The notes: generated by a model not told the origin, from the letters alone. Positions 49,829 through 63,075 are shown, numbered from the stretch's first letter. The stretch: DNA of 64,000 bases from Archegozetes longisetosus (GCA_018873245.2 JAEMBT020000005.1:3024001-3088000); one strand, 5' to 3'. A program made the numbers and translations.

Positions 49829-51477
49829 ATGAACGATTCGATGCAAGAAATGCAACACAATAGATATCAATCACCACTTTCTGCCCGATATGCTTCCGAA
49901 GAGATGAATTTCAATTTTAGTGATTTGAAAAAGTTCTCGACATGGAGGCGATTATGGATTATATTAGCAAAAGCTGAACAAGAATTAGGAATTGAGATCA
50001 ATGACCAACAAATACAAGAGATGGAGGAAAACTTCGACAACATTGACTTTGAGTATGCGTTAGAAGAGGAGAAGAAGACTCGACACGATGTGATGGCACA
50101 CGTGAACGAGTTTGCGTCGAAGTGTCCGAATGCGGCCAAGATTATCCATTTGGGGGCAACCAGCTGTTATGTTGGAGACAATACTGATCTCATACTAATC
50201 AGAGATGCCTTCGATATCATTTTGCCCAAACTGGCCCGTTGTATCAGTCGCTTATCAAAGTTTGCTGAACAATATCATTATTTGCCTACTCTTGGATTCA
50301 CACATTTTGTTAGTATTAATTGAAATAATTCATATTATCAAACATAAGTTATAGGTTTTGATTGCTATTCTGATTCCAACAGCAACCGGCACAGATGGTG
50401 ACAGTTGGCAAACGAGCTTGTCTTTGGATTTATGACTTATTGATTGCATTGAGGAATATGGAGAAGGCCAAAGACAATTTATCGTTTAGAGGATGTAAGG
50501 GAACGACTGGCACTCAGGCATCGTTTCTGCAGTTATTCAATGGCGACGAAGAGAAAGTTAAACAACTTGATCAAAAGGTCACAGAAATGGCTGGATTTAG
50601 GAAATCTTATTCAGTCACCGGTCAAACTTACTCACGTTTGGTCGATGCAGAAGTTCTTATGTCTCTTTCACTACTGGGCGCTGCGGTTCACAAAATATGT
50701 ACTGATATTAGACTCTTAGCCAATAGGAAAGAAATCGAAGAACCGTTTGAAACTACACAAATCGGATCTTCTGCTATGCCTTATAAGAGAAACCCGATGA
50801 GAAGTGAACGATGCTGTTCATTAGCGCGCCATTTAATGATTTTAGTCAATGATGCGCTCAATACAGCCTCAACGCAATGGCTCGAAAGGACTTTAGATGA
50901 TAGCGCTAATCGTCGCATATCCATTCCCGAAGCATTTCTAACAGCAGGTCAACCATTGATTTGTTATCTTTATTGGATTAATGATCTAATAGTTAATATT
51001 TTGAATTCACAGACATTGTGTTGAACACATTGCAGAATGTTTGCGAAGGAATTGTTGTCTACCCGGCAATCATTAATAAACACATTCGAGAGGTATTAAG
51101 TCGATTGAAAGTTGAATAGACTTAATTACTTTATTGAAAATATTTAGGAACTACCTTTTATGGCGACAGAGAATATAATCGTTGCTATGGTTAAGGCTGG
51201 TGGCAATCGACAAGACTGTCATGAAAAGATTCGTGTCTTATCACAAGAAGCGGCAGAACAAGTCAAACGTTATGGTCGTAATAATGATTTGATTGAACGC
51301 ATTAAGAATGACCCCTATTTCGCGTCTATAAAAGATCAAATCGACTCGTTGATGGACCCTAAAACATTCATTGGAAGAGCTCCCAATCAAGTCCTCGATT
51401 TTATTAGAGATGAAGTCAATCCAGTATTAGTTCCTTATAAGTCATATCTTGAAACTAAGGCTGTTTTAACTATCTAA
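49829..51477 (+). CDS. ADSL: Adenylosuccinate lyase
   Basis: Catalyses two fumarate-releasing steps of purine synthesis: SAICAR to AICAR, and adenylosuccinate to AMP. Four exons, 49829-50308, 50383-50947, 51013-51092 and 51148-51477, join in frame to 484 residues, the same length as the human enzyme. Landmarks: [11 protein letters not shown] at the N-terminus; [41 protein letters not shown], with the general-acid His159; [12 protein letters not shown]. The superfamily signature [11 protein letters not shown] has its flexible catalytic serine near residue 289. [19 protein letters not shown] follows near the C-terminus. Intron phases are ordinary. No abnormality is seen. Certain identification. 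Confidence 0.98.
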
Positions 51478-52277
51478 TTAGTTAAGGACTTGAATTTTAA
51501 TTTCAATTAAAAACAACTAGTTTTAGCGCATTTAAAATGAGTTTAGTAATTATTCGATGATTTACCGTATGTCACAAAACTAACTAGAAAAGTGTTCTAA
51601 CTTAATTATTGGGTACTGACATGTATATTAACGACTAATACTCAAGATAGATATCTATTGCTTTAATATACTAAATTTCAATCATGAATGTTTTATGTAG
51701 AAAAGTTCGTACTTTTTTCTCAACCACTAACTGATGGTCACAAGAACGGTTCCACAAACAAACTTTGAGCTGAAGAATTAAATATTTTGTAAATGCAAAA
51801 CTCGATCGAAAGTGGCAAAATTTATCAAGGTTTTAAAAATCACTATTTTATGTTGCCAAATCTAAGGAGGCTTGAAAGGGCGAGGAATTAGAGAGCATCT
51901 TCAACATAATCATAATTATGATTTAGAATAACGTAATAAATAAAAAGTTATTAAACTTTCTGGTTAGTTTAGTGACATACTGTATATCCTAATATTTCTC
52001 TATCGAAATGATTAGGACAAGAATAAAATGCTAATAAAGTTAGAATATACCTATCGTTTTAATTTAACCGATTGCAGTTAGTTTTACTAATCGAATTGTT
52101 TTGTATTATTATAAGGTTAAATATATTCTAAGTCTAATTAGTGTTTGATTACTGTGTATAGATTATGTCTGGGAGCCCAATGTACTCTTATTTCCGAACT
52201 TTTTATTAATTTGTTAGTTAAGTGTTTTAATGCTTATTTTGTTGTACTCTTTATTCAAATTATTTTTAAAATGATAC

Positions 52278-52427
52278 AGTCTGACCTGGTTATAAGCAAC
52301 TCGGTTATAGGTAACTCTCGTGGTTAGCAAATGATTTCCTTAGTACAGGTCAATCCAAATTATATGTTGAAGAGTTAGGATGTGAGCAATTTATTTCCTG
52401 CTTATTTGCCTATAACTAGGTCAGACT
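52278..52427. mobile_element. Short MITE with pogo/Tigger-like terminal inverted repeats
   Basis: The 22-base ends at 52278-52299 and 52406-52427 are inverted copies with two mismatches (AGTCTGACCT then GTTATA then GCAA). A base C precedes the left copy, giving CAGTCTGACC. CAGT termini followed by a GTTATAA core are typical of pogo/Tigger members of the Tc1/mariner superfamily. Total length is 150 bases with no coding capacity. TA precedes the left end but no clean duplication is seen on the right. Confidence 0.7.
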
Positions 52428-52699
52428 CAGCATTTTTGATTGACAATTATTGACTAAATTGTTTTATTTGCTTCAAATGCACGTTTTTGACATTTTATCT
52501 ACAGATTAATGCTTAAATGATTTGGTTTTAAATTGATATCTGAGACATCCATTTGATTAATAATTGACCTGCTTGTTGTGGAACGTTCAGTGCAGGCACT
52601 GCTTATTTTTTACTGGAGAACCAAACTTTGAGACACATGTTAGGTTAAGTTAAGGTAAGTTAGTCATTCTATTAAGAATATCATTGAAATTTGTCCAAA

Positions 52700-53002
52700 A
52701 TGATTGCTTTTTTGGTGAGCGAATTCGGTGAAAATAATGTTCGGTCCAATACAAGAACTCATGTAATAACCAATTTTTCAAACTTGATCAACACAATTGA
52801 ATGTTCATCGCTTGAAGCATTTACACACTGTATAATTAAAGGCTATAAACTTGTCTCAATCTATTCAGTGCGTAATGAATCGATGTATTCTCTCCTGTTC
52901 ATTTGCCTAATCTCTCTCTTTGTTAAACACATTTCATTGTTATACTTGTGCGTCTTAACTTTATCCAAAGATCGTCTTGTTTTTCGAGAATCACTTCTAT
53001 AA
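52700..53002 (+). CDS. Hypothetical hydrophobic small ORF (doubtful)
   Basis: An ATG-initiated frame of 100 codons, MIAFLVSEFGENN at the start and a membrane-like segment SLLFICLISLFVKHISLLYL towards the end. It is longer than most chance frames here, but has no recognised motif and lies in otherwise featureless DNA. Likely a chance frame or decayed gene. Confidence 0.15.
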   Translation: MIAFLVSEFGENNVRSNTRTHVITNFSNLINTIECSSLEAFTHCIIKGYKLVSIYSVRNESMYSLLFICLISLFVKHISLLYLCVLTLSKDRLVFRESLL

Positions 53003-54051
53003 GTTGTTTAGATTTGTTGTGGCTGTTGCGATATATGAAAACTGAAGCAACGGTCATCGATGTGTCTGTCTTTGAGATGACTCGATAGTAGTGTCGATCG
53101 ATTGCAAGTATGATAGTTTATGACGAGTAAATTGTGTTATCGAAAACTAATAGCCAGCGCTCTAGTCTTTAATAATATGGGGCAACGTTAATTCGGATTA
53201 TCCAACGAGTCGATAAATACCGTTTTTAGCTATTCTTTCATCCATTTTATCTCATGCAATTGTAGTTTACATGCATCTCAAAATTTAAGATAATAGTGTT
53301 CATTTTTTCATAAAACTATCATTTTCTCTTAATGCTTTAATTATCTTTTGAACAACGAGTTCAAATTCAATTTTGAGATTCTCTTAAGTTTAAGATAACT
53401 TTTAAAAGTGTTCAGACAAAAAGTATAATTGATTTTTATAATAAAAGAAATACTTTTATTATATTATATTAATCATCTAATTGTTTATTGAATAGAGTTG
53501 AGATCAATTTCTACAGTGGTAGAAGTTTATGTTGTCATAACTTTTATGTAATACTTAAGAGATTGCTATAATACTCAAAAGCATTCAAAAAAACAAATAA
53601 GATGGATATAATTATCAATTTATTTAAAATGCAAGTCTGGTCTACTCTCAAGTTATATTGAAGATGATATCGGATTAGCCTTCAGGTTACCTTTAATTAT
53701 ACATTAAGCCAAAAATGGCATACGAGAGAAGTTGAAGGTCTAATCAAATTTTCCGTTTAAGTTAAGAACGTTGAATATGATTAGTTTTTCTAACTCCTTT
53801 AATCTTCATTACAAGTAGTAGAAGAGTTTGTTGGCATTTGTTTTTCTTCTGTTACTCAAATAAACTCTTTAAAACTTGTTCCTTCAAAACTTACTCCACG
53901 TGCCGCGAAATATTTATTATCTCTTAATGTTTTCTAAGCAATTATTATTTATTTTATTAGATTTTTTTATGAAAATGCTCTTTTAGTGAACACTTTTCAT
54001 AAGTTTTACATTACTTTTCATCATATATTTATTTTGATTTAGTTTTTGTAC

Positions 54052-54243
54052 TTAGTTCTTATCTTTAAACATACGATTTTCGTAACATTCCTCCATTTGA
54101 TTTATTTCTTGTTTAAAAGTTTCGCTAAACTTTTCCATTAATTCCTTCGATGTTTTGACATATTTTACATTTAAAGAATGCGTCAAATTAAATGTGAGCT
54201 CTAAATGCGAAACTCGTGTTGATTTTAAAGGAGACTTTCTCAT
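54052..54243 (-). CDS. Hypothetical 63-residue charged ORF (doubtful)
   Basis: ATG-initiated frame with basic N-terminus RKSPLKSTRVSH and a helical-looking C-terminal half (KELMEKFSETFKQEINQMEE). The residue mix is more protein-like than neighbouring frames, but no family is recognised and no splice partners were found. Could be a small gene or an exon of one. Confidence 0.22.
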   Translation of the reverse strand: MRKSPLKSTRVSHLELTFNLTHSLNVKYVKTSKELMEKFSETFKQEINQMEECYENRMFKDKN

Positions 54244-55716
54244 AATATTTGTACTTTTTATGACTTTTAACTATTGAGACCAAGAGTTAAGGTTAATTTA
54301 CTATTGAATTAAATTAAGATTAAGCCATTTTTCCATTTTAAAGTACATCATAAGATATAAACTATAGTAAATTACCTTCAGATATTGAAATAAATCTATA
54401 TTTTCTCCAAATATTAAACAAATACAAATCAATTATTCAATGATTAATTATAGCAAAATGGTTTTCAAAAGCAATTAGTTATTATGAATGATGGTAGCTA
54501 TGATGTTATTTTGGTTAAGACTCAAGTTCTAGACTTTTAAGATTTATTTGAACATGGTTTCCAGCTTTTGTGCAAATAAAACATTCTTTTTTAGTGCTAT
54601 ATCATTCAGACGTTTTTATGTACAACAAGCCTAAATCATCAAACTTTTAACCCTAGGTTATTATAATTAAAAAGTTTATTTTCAATAACCAGTTCACACA
54701 TTTCACCGTATTTTTAAAATTAATAAATTATAAGCTAATCATAAAATACAAGCAAACACTATAGTGACTATGGATTTGAAATTATTTAACAAATTGTTTA
54801 GAGTTTACATAAATTATAACTTTCTTCTTTCACCTCAAAGCAATTGATCGGATGACTGACAATCTGTTCATTTGTTAAGTTAGCAATTTAGAAATTATAA
54901 AGCAAACTAAACCATCAGTTCTTGCGCCGCAGAAACTTACGGCTATTCAAGAGATAGTAACCTTTTACAACCAGTCATTACAAGATATATTCAAATAACT
55001 CGAATCGATTCTCGTTAACTTTCGTGAAGCTAAGATGATCGACGAAAATTGGGCTCTAACTAAGGTCTGAATTGGTTTAGTTATAGCACAGAAAAAGAAA
55101 ACGAGGAGCAAATAAGTATATTTGTCTATAAGAGAAAATAAATATCCTTATGAAACACGAAATTTAAAATTCTAGAAATAACCGCAAACAGTTTTAATTT
55201 TGATCAAAGTTCGTATACTTATCTACTATTTCGACATACACCAAATGTTTTGTATAACAATAATCTTGGTTCATGTCAACTTTTTCTCAAATTAATCTAT
55301 GAACCACCCGATGGTAAATAAACGTATCCATTAATCTAATCTGTTGAGTAAAACGCTGTTAAAATTTGACTCTGGCATCAGTAATACAATAAGTCATATT
55401 ATTATTAACTCGAGATACGATTTTTATATCTGAGGTGTTCATACATTATTTTGATTGAAAAGAGCTAGATGTTAATCGTTATGAAAAATCATTTCGTAAA
55501 AGATTGACTCATTTTTCAACAATAATTCAATATGAATTAAATATTGAAATTTGAGTGAATAAAATGAACATTTATTGAGTTGAATAGAGAATTGAAAGGC
55601 ATATAATAATTCTAAAGTCGAATAACAATGAATTTATCATAACAGAAAATATAATTTGAATAATATTAAAAATTGTCTATTAATGATTGAAAAGTAAAAT
55701 AATGAAATAAAGTTAA

Positions 55717-58700
55717 TCACAGAGTAACATCACCGAACTCTTGATTCCACTTTTCATAATTATTTAGAGTGGACTGAGCTACACTTTTCCTAATCCTCTT
55801 CAAAGAGTCCCTGAAGTCATTAATAGTTATTTTTCTCATTTTGTTCGGGTTGACTCGTTTGACCTGTTCGATTCCCATCTCTCTAATCGGTCCCAGCGCT
55901 GCATCTTTTGCCAAACCAGTCAAATCACTGCCACTGTAACCTTCTGTTTCTGCAGCCAACTGCTTCAATTCTTCTTCAGACATTGGATTGTTTTGTTTAT
56001 CCATCAATTTAGCCAAAAGTGTTATCCTCGTTTCAAAGTTAGGTAAAGTTATATAAACACGTTTCGAGAATCGTCTGAAAGACAGAAATATAGTTAAAGA
56101 ACGAATTGAATAACTAATTATAGAACCTAATCAAAGAACTAATTTTAGAACCTAATTATACAACTAATTATGATTGATAACAAACCTAAGGGCTGCGTCG
56201 TCGAGTTCCCAGGGTCTATTAGTGGCACCCATAACCAAAATCCTGTCTTCGCTCTTCGAATGAATCTATCACAAGCACAACATCGTTCCATATGAAAAAA
56301 ACACTAAATCAATTCTAAGACTCACCCCATCGAATTCAATAAAGAATTCTGTTTTTAATCGTCTGCTGGCTTCGTGCTCATTGTCTCTCCTCTCGCTCAA
56401 AAGTGAGTCGACTTCGTCTTTAAATTGAAAATCAAATCAAATTATAAGATAGTCAAGTTTAAGGCTTTCAATATACATTATTACTAGAGTTTTCTGTTTT
56501 CGGATTTCATTTTATCTCATTTAGCCCAATTTTATCGGACCTTATTTCTGATTAATTACTTCAGTTTTATCGAATTTGAAAATGTCGAACTAACAATTTT
56601 AGACTAAATTCATTATTTGACGAATTCATTTCATTTATCCCAAAAAATTTGGTTAATATCCGAATATTGAGTAGACAGGTTTTCAGAGCATATTTAGCGA
56701 ATTGCTGTTAAAATGCGACAAAGGATACAGGCGGATAGATTCTATCGTAATTTTGTGTGATCATCATTTTTGACTAAAAAATAGTTGGGTAACGAATAGC
56801 AATTGTAAAGCAGAATTAGCAAGATGTTCATGTGCAAATGTAACATCACTTTTCATAACAGATTTATTAGAATGAATGCTTTTAAATTAACAAGACTCCT
56901 GAATTATTCTGAGCTTTTCCTTATTTAATTCCAAATCATCCCGTTTTATCGGACTTTATCGGATTAAATCCGAAAATCGAAAACTCTAATTGTTACCTAT
57001 AAAAATAATAGTCGGTTGTATTTCTCGGGCCACTGCAAACAAAGCTCTAACTAATTTTTCTCCTTCTCCGAGCCATTTCGAAGTCAAACTCGAAGCACTT
57101 ATGTTCAGAAAATTGGCTTTAGATTCAGCTGCAACTGCTTTCGCCTATAAAAAATATAATACACAGAATATAAATATGTCAAATCATATCACCAAAAATA
57201 TTAGTAATTGATTGAATACAAGTAATGTTTTTCCATTTCCTGGTGGACCGAACAGAAGTAGTCCTTTTGGAGGACTCCGTAACCCAGTAAACAGTTCTGG
57301 GCGTATTGTCGGCAATATCACCATTTCTCTTAGCGCTTGTTTGGCAACCTCTTGACCTGCTATGCTGTCAAAGTTGACATCGGCACTACGGTCGTAAATT
57401 TCATCCAAAATATTTTGGGCTAATTTTCTGTCAACACCTTTAAAATTTGCAGATAACTTTGTGATGGTTCCATTTGTAGTCGAAGGAGATGCAGACGGAG
57501 TTGGCTTAAGTGGCGAATTAGATGGAGTCAGTCGTGACTTTGTTATTGAAGGCAGAGTATTAGCTGATGGAGAATTAGGTAATGCTTTATTATGTGTTGG
57601 CAGCGTTGCAGTAGTTCTGCGGCTATTTGAAGCCACAGTCGACCCATTATTTTTTGAATTTGTAGATAATAATGTTCTACGATTAGTCAACGTGACTCCA
57701 GGACTCGAAACCCGAGGCGTCGAAGCTGTAATCAATTCAAATGAAATAATAATATTTGACAATGTTTATCTGATTCTACCTGAAGGACTATTAACTGTTC
57801 TTTTCTGTCGATTTGATAATATTTTGTTTTTATAAGGGGAGGAATTATTGCTATTCGAATAGATATCAAGCGGAGAATTGCAAACATGAGTTATGTGCTC
57901 GTCTTCATCATCACCTTCTTTATAAAACGGCAAATGATCGCTGTGTCGGTAGATTTTAAGCATGCAATCTATAAAAGCATTCATCTAACATAAGGCTCTT
58001 TTGAAGCTAAACTCACGTTTTCATAATCAATTATAAGTTCATTTGAGACGTGCTGATGAGCAGTTCTCTTACAATCAACTTATAAGTCATTATCAAAACT
58101 AGTTTACGAACAAAAAAACTTATGTTATCATAACATGCATTAAAAACAATAACTTATGCAAACATCAGATTTCGAGCACAATTTCAGTCATAGATACCTA
58201 ATCGCTCTAATCTGTCGCGAACCATAACCAAGTTTTTCTTCATCTTATCTTGAAGTTTTCGTGCTCGCTCTCCATCTTCACCAGTCAAATGACTTAAGTT
58301 TAATTTGATTCCTTTTTCCAGTTCTTCAATTCCCGCCTTATACATATCGATCACAATTTCCTTTTGCTCTGGAATATATCAAACAAAACCAGCTTTGAAA
58401 ACATGGCTCACAGCATTGGTTATAGAGATCAATAAAATATATGAAAAATTCTGTTTTGATCTAAACTCGAATAGATTTTTATGTTATGTTACATTGATTG
58501 AAAGTTATTTATGAGCTTAAAAAACAATTCAACCTTCATTATTTTATGAATAATTGAGAGGATATACAGGTATAATGACTCTCTCATACAAATCTAACCC
58601 TTCACTACAGCTAACATTGGGTGCAGTCAATTGTTTTCTTGATTTTTAAGCTTTAAGTCGTGATTTCAAACTAATTGAGCTGCCGATTTCCAACAGATTA

Positions 58701-59854
58701 GACCAGTTTAAACTCGAGCAGATCGCATCCTGTGAGTGTAGTTAGGCAAAAGTTGATTTAGTATAAACGACTTATGGAGTGACGAATAAATAAAGTTAGG
58801 TAAAGTAAAAAAGTCTTATAGATTTATTTTGATGACATTAACCTTGCAGTAAAAGTTATTAACCTTAATATTATTAATAAGTCTAAGACTAATGAGAGTT
58901 GACGTTGAAAAGATAGCCTTCTTATAATTTCTAAATTATATTTTACAGAAAAAGTAATCAGAATTGAAACAGACTTGCTAAACAAGTTTTATTTCTTACA
59001 TAAATACTTTAAAATTTTGGTCATTAATTTACGCCCACGTTTTCAGTTTTATAAACCTTTAGCACAACACATAACCAATACTTATGTCTCACAATTATAG
59101 GTAACCTCTCATTCGAAGAATCGATTTATACTAAAATAAATTCTTTGCTATAATTACATTATCAGCAGACATTAATCTTAAATCGTTATTAGGAATTAAA
59201 CTGGATTCAACTTTGGAATAACTATAAATATAATCAAAATTACAAAACTCTAAAAGTATTGCTTCTGGCCTAATTCGATAATACGCTCAAACTTTTCATT
59301 TTATACTCAATTATGCATTGACTAAACGAACCAATATTTGTAAAGTTTATACCAATAAACATTACCACAAATACATTAATATCTATTCAATACAAACCAA
59401 TATTCGAGTCATTGATTTCTTCATCTAATTTAAGCGCTTGAGAAATGAATTCAAAAGACTTTCTGTGATGTTCCTTCTGTTTGACCAGTAATAATAAATT
59501 GTTTGAAAATTCATTTTCACTGTTGAGTGGCATCTCTTGATTGTTGTCTTTATTAGCAATTGTTGGGCACAATTGACGACAAACAAAATCAATTAAGTTT
59601 AATACAAACAAATAGATTCTGAAAGCAATCGAATTAATTAACATAAATATAAGTGAAATCGGACGTAATATTACGTATAGACTTTTAAGATCAAACGACT
59701 GCCTATTATTATAGTTATTATTTTTATTATTACTATTATTTAAATGACTGCTTGTCGAACATTTGCATTCAATCAGTTTTAATAAGCATTTACAACACTT
59801 TAAATGGTCATTATTTTTATTTTTGTCCAACAAATCGTTTGAAACTTTACTCAT
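55717..59854 (-). CDS. spas: Spastin, microtubule-severing AAA ATPase
   Basis: Severs microtubules and shapes ER membranes; hexameric AAA enzyme. Eight exons: 59854-59398, 58368-58198, 57968-57780, 57725-57220, 57144-56997, 56417-56326, 56265-56186, 56074-55717. All joints keep frame, giving 666 residues. Order: Asn-rich N-terminus; hydrophobic ER hairpin about 57-92; MIT domain about 120-208 ([18 protein letters not shown], then [14 protein letters not shown]); Ser/Thr/Pro-rich microtubule-binding linker about 210-360; AAA core. Walker A is GPPGNGKT (432-439); Walker B TIIFIDE with DSLLSERR follows; then [18 protein letters not shown]. The C-terminal helix is [16 protein letters not shown], a spastin signature. 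Pore loop 1 reads SKWLGEGE, with Trp where spastins usually have Tyr. Intron 1 is 1,029 bases. Identity is secure. Confidence 0.95.
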
Positions 59855-60562
59855 TATACGAATCCATTTGGCATTTATTTAATTCAGATCCCTTTTAACA
59901 GTTAGCTTTTATAAATATGTTTACAAATTACAACAGAAATAAGTGAAAATATTTATTATAGAAGCGAATCATTTCATAAACTGATAACAACTGTGAAATG
60001 CATTGGACTGTGAGAAGCATACATGCGCATACAGTTTGTTGTCATTATACAATAGTCGGGTATAGCAGATGTGTGTATTCACCTTTTATGTAAACTATTA
60101 TACAGTCATAAGTTTGTGCTACAAGAGATAGCAAATCAAGCAAGATTAAAAAGTTGATATGAGCACCTCTAAGACCAGCTGATATTTGCACTACCAACAT
60201 TACTAGTATTTTTGAACACTAGTCGTCACTCAAACGTTATTTTAGTTGCACTAAGTGTGAAATTTGAATTTGCCAGTTTTGGCACTGGCTTTATCAGATC
60301 CAAAAGTACAGTGGTCAAGTGTCTGGCTTCATATGCACAACATAACCGATTTGATCCTTACAGATCGTTCCCTGTTTTCCAGTCCAGTCCAGATTAGGTT
60401 AGGGGACCGTTAACTTTTTAAAAGTATTCTATAGATTAAATTCATGGTTTTTATACTTTTCTGAGTTCAAATCATTAACAAACAACAATTAACCTCGTAA
60501 TGAATGAATCAATTTATTTTTAATCTCTTAAATAAGTAAAAAATTACAGGAATACAAACAAA
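59855..60562. other. Intergenic region, spastin 5' side and UTP4 3' side
   Basis: About 0.7 kb. On the minus strand an AATAAA (60518-60513) about 45 bases after the UTP4 stop is a likely poly(A) signal. The rest should contain the spastin promoter; an ACTAGT-flanked 22-base imperfect palindrome lies at about 60204-60225. Confidence 0.5.
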
Positions 60563-62518
60563 TTAAGTGCCAAATTTCTTTTTGGCCAACGTTTGCGGTA
60601 AAAAAGAAAATAACATTTCAGGAGTCAGTTCAACGATAACTATTTCGTTGAAATCATGGCCATTCCCTAATTTAATTATATGCCTGTATTTATCGCATTT
60701 ATTTATTTTATAATTAACTGTATCCAATTTGAATAAAGTATTGTCATCACTAATCAGAATGGCATTACTCGCAAATGCAATTTGTTTTACACTCCAATAC
60801 TCATCAATACTTTGAAAATCTTTAGATGGAATACAGTCAGATATTTGCAGTGATTTAACAATCTCAGAGGTTTTAATATTATATCGAAGTAATTTGTTGT
60901 TAGAATATGCGACCCAAAGCTCTCCGTCTGAATTGAAAGGATTTATTTGGAAAGCAGTGGGCAATGAGTTGTTTGTGAAGCTTGAAATTTGAGTCCAACT
61001 ATTGATGTCATATACAATCACAGTTCTCTTAAGATCAGTCGTGCAAACGGCCAGAAACTTATCCTCGGCCGTCATCGCGTATATTCTATGGTCAAAATCG
61101 AAACGAGACTGCAATATAACTCCTAAACTTTCTAACTTCAAAATGTTAAGAGTAGTTCCAGAACTAACTGCTAGAAAGTGTTGGCCACAAAATGCCATTT
61201 GATTCGCATTAACGATAGGTTCGTAAAGAACTGGTACTTTTTCAACTTTTTCATCATTCCATAGCATAAGTTTAATATTATCATAGTTGGCATAAGCGAT
61301 CCATTTGGCATTAAATGCTGAACATATTATCGCTTTTCTCGATTTAATATCAGCCAATTTGAGGGCTGGTTCTGCCAATGGAACAATTTCTATCGATTCT
61401 TCACTTTGTTGTACGTCGTCATCAGATTTGCCTAATTTCCAAATTTGGACGAAATTTTCGTATTGAAAAAATACATAGTCTTTGATTATCTTAATTTTAG
61501 AAGAAAAATCTGTGACATATCTCAGCTGAAGGTTCGGGGGATAACAGCTTCTGGTTAGGTAAGTATCGATTCCTCCGCTGAGAAGCCATTTAGGTTTGAC
61601 ACAAGTCATTGCTCTGACATCATGAGTGTGTAGTCTTCGAGTGGTTGAATTAACCCAAGAATTATACTTATTAAAAGTTCTAGTGAACTGAACAATAATA
61701 GGATCAACACCTGAGCAATAGACAGTTGACTGATCGCTATCAACGCAAAGACAGAGAACATCTGCCTTATGGCTGGTATAAGAAGTGATTAGAGTTGAAT
61801 TTTTTCCATCCCAGAAACTGGTGGTTCCACTCGAGTCACCGCTTATTATAGTGAAATCATCGAGAACTGCTAAACACCAAATGACAACACCTGTATTACT
61901 CACTTTAATGTGATCAACACATCTTCCCGTTTGGTAGTTCCATATCTTTATGTAATCTATAGAACCACTAACAATTAGTTGCGAAGTGTTGTCATTTGGT
62001 CGATGCCATTGAAGGCTAAGAATGCGGCTGTCATTTCGATCCATCACTTTATCAAATTCGACGCCTTCGTCTTCAATACGAAACACACAAATAAAGCCAT
62101 CTTCAGTACCGACAGATATCAAAGTGTTGGTTGCGTCCAGTGCCATTGTCCAAACGGCACCCGATTTCACACCATATGAACGTTTGATGCGACTGTTATT
62201 CAAATCGTATTCATTTAGATATGAATTAAGTCCACACGAAAAGAGTCTTCCATTTCGAGTCCAAACCAATGATTCTAAAAGTGACGGGTTGTCAGAATTG
62301 TCTTGAATGACTTGTTCAATAAACGGGGCTTTAGTCTGGAAATTCCAGATCTCAATAGTAGACAAAGTGTCGGATTGTCCAGTTTTATATTTACGAACTC
62401 TCCTTCTAATTAGTGCTAATTTATTGGTTTGTTCATTGTAAGACATACAATTAATAGAAGAAAGTTCTGCCACAAAAAAGCGGACTCGATGTACTTTCAA
62501 TAATAATTCGGTCGACAT
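60563..62518 (-). CDS. UTP4: U3 snoRNP-associated protein UTP4 (cirhin), WD40 repeats
   Basis: Component of the t-UTP/UTPA subcomplex of the small-subunit processome, acting in nucleolar pre-rRNA transcription and processing. A single intron-free exon encodes 651 residues; human cirhin has 686. The N-terminus VHRVRFFVAELSSINCMSYN is the cirhin signature. WD-like repeats fill the protein: LVWTRNGRLFSCGLNSYLNE, AVWTMALDATNTLISVGTED, SRILSLQWHRPND, VSGSIDYIKIWNYQTGRC, IISGDSSGTTSFWD, THDVRAMTCVKPKWLLSGGI and then a second, more divergent propeller to about residue 620. The start ATG is at the usual family position, a few residues before VHRVRFF. No missing segment is evident. Confidence 0.92.
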   Translation of the reverse strand: MSTELLLKVHRVRFFVAELSSINCMSYNEQTNKLALIRRRVRKYKTGQSDTLSTIEIWNFQTKAPFIEQVIQDNSDNPSLLESLVWTRNGRLFSCGLNSYLNEYDLNNSRIKRSYGVKSGAVWTMALDATNTLISVGTEDGFICVFRIEDEGVEFDKVMDRNDSRILSLQWHRPNDNTSQLIVSGSIDYIKIWNYQTGRCVDHIKVSNTGVVIWCLAVLDDFTIISGDSSGTTSFWDGKNSTLITSYTSHKADVLCLCVDSDQSTVYCSGVDPIIVQFTRTFNKYNSWVNSTTRRLHTHDVRAMTCVKPKWLLSGGIDTYLTRSCYPPNLQLRYVTDFSSKIKIIKDYVFFQYENFVQIWKLGKSDDDVQQSEESIEIVPLAEPALKLADIKSRKAIICSAFNAKWIAYANYDNIKLMLWNDEKVEKVPVLYEPIVNANQMAFCGQHFLAVSSGTTLNILKLESLGVILQSRFDFDHRIYAMTAEDKFLAVCTTDLKRTVIVYDINSWTQISSFTNNSLPTAFQINPFNSDGELWVAYSNNKLLRYNIKTSEIVKSLQISDCIPSKDFQSIDEYWSVKQIAFASNAILISDDNTLFKLDTVNYKINKCDKYRHIIKLGNGHDFNEIVIVELTPEMLFSFLPQTLAKKKFGT

Positions 62519-63075
62519 TTTCGATTTATTTTGATTATAATATTAAACAGTTGAAAAAGAGATAATTTCAAACCAAAGCATTAGTAGAGGAACACATGTT
62601 TTAAATGTTTCATAACGTGGTTCGAAAGCAGGGGTTTTATTCATATTTACAAAATGCTATTATTGTTAACTCCTGTTTGACAAGTTCTCTGAAAAGTTTC
62701 ATCCACATTTAAAACTCATGTCTTAATTCTAGTCAAATTCTTTGGATAAAATTTTATTCTCATCTAAAGATTCATTTAGTGGTTGTGTTTAAGTTTTTTA
62801 TTGGTATTTATGCAATAATAATACAAATGAAAAAATTGATTTAAATGAGATCTAATATTCTTAGACTTGTTTTAGAAGAAAATAATCCAAGTTCAATTAT
62901 TTTGTAAACTAGTTTTGTATAGAAACAAGGTCTAAGACAAATTATTGAAGTGTTCATGTGATAAACATTTATTTTAAGCTGAAGAACATAGAAAATAGTC
63001 ACAAATGAAGTATTATGAGCTAATTATTTGATATCTAGTATTGAAAACCTTCAATTCCTACTGACGAGACTTACT

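Larger units (their letters stand above)
51478..55716. other. Intergenic region downstream of adenylosuccinate lyase and of spastin
   Basis: Both flanking genes end here (convergent). It contains a 150-base MITE at 52278-52427 and two weak small frames (52700-53002 on plus and 54052-54243 on minus). The remainder is AT-rich without features. Confidence 0.55.
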
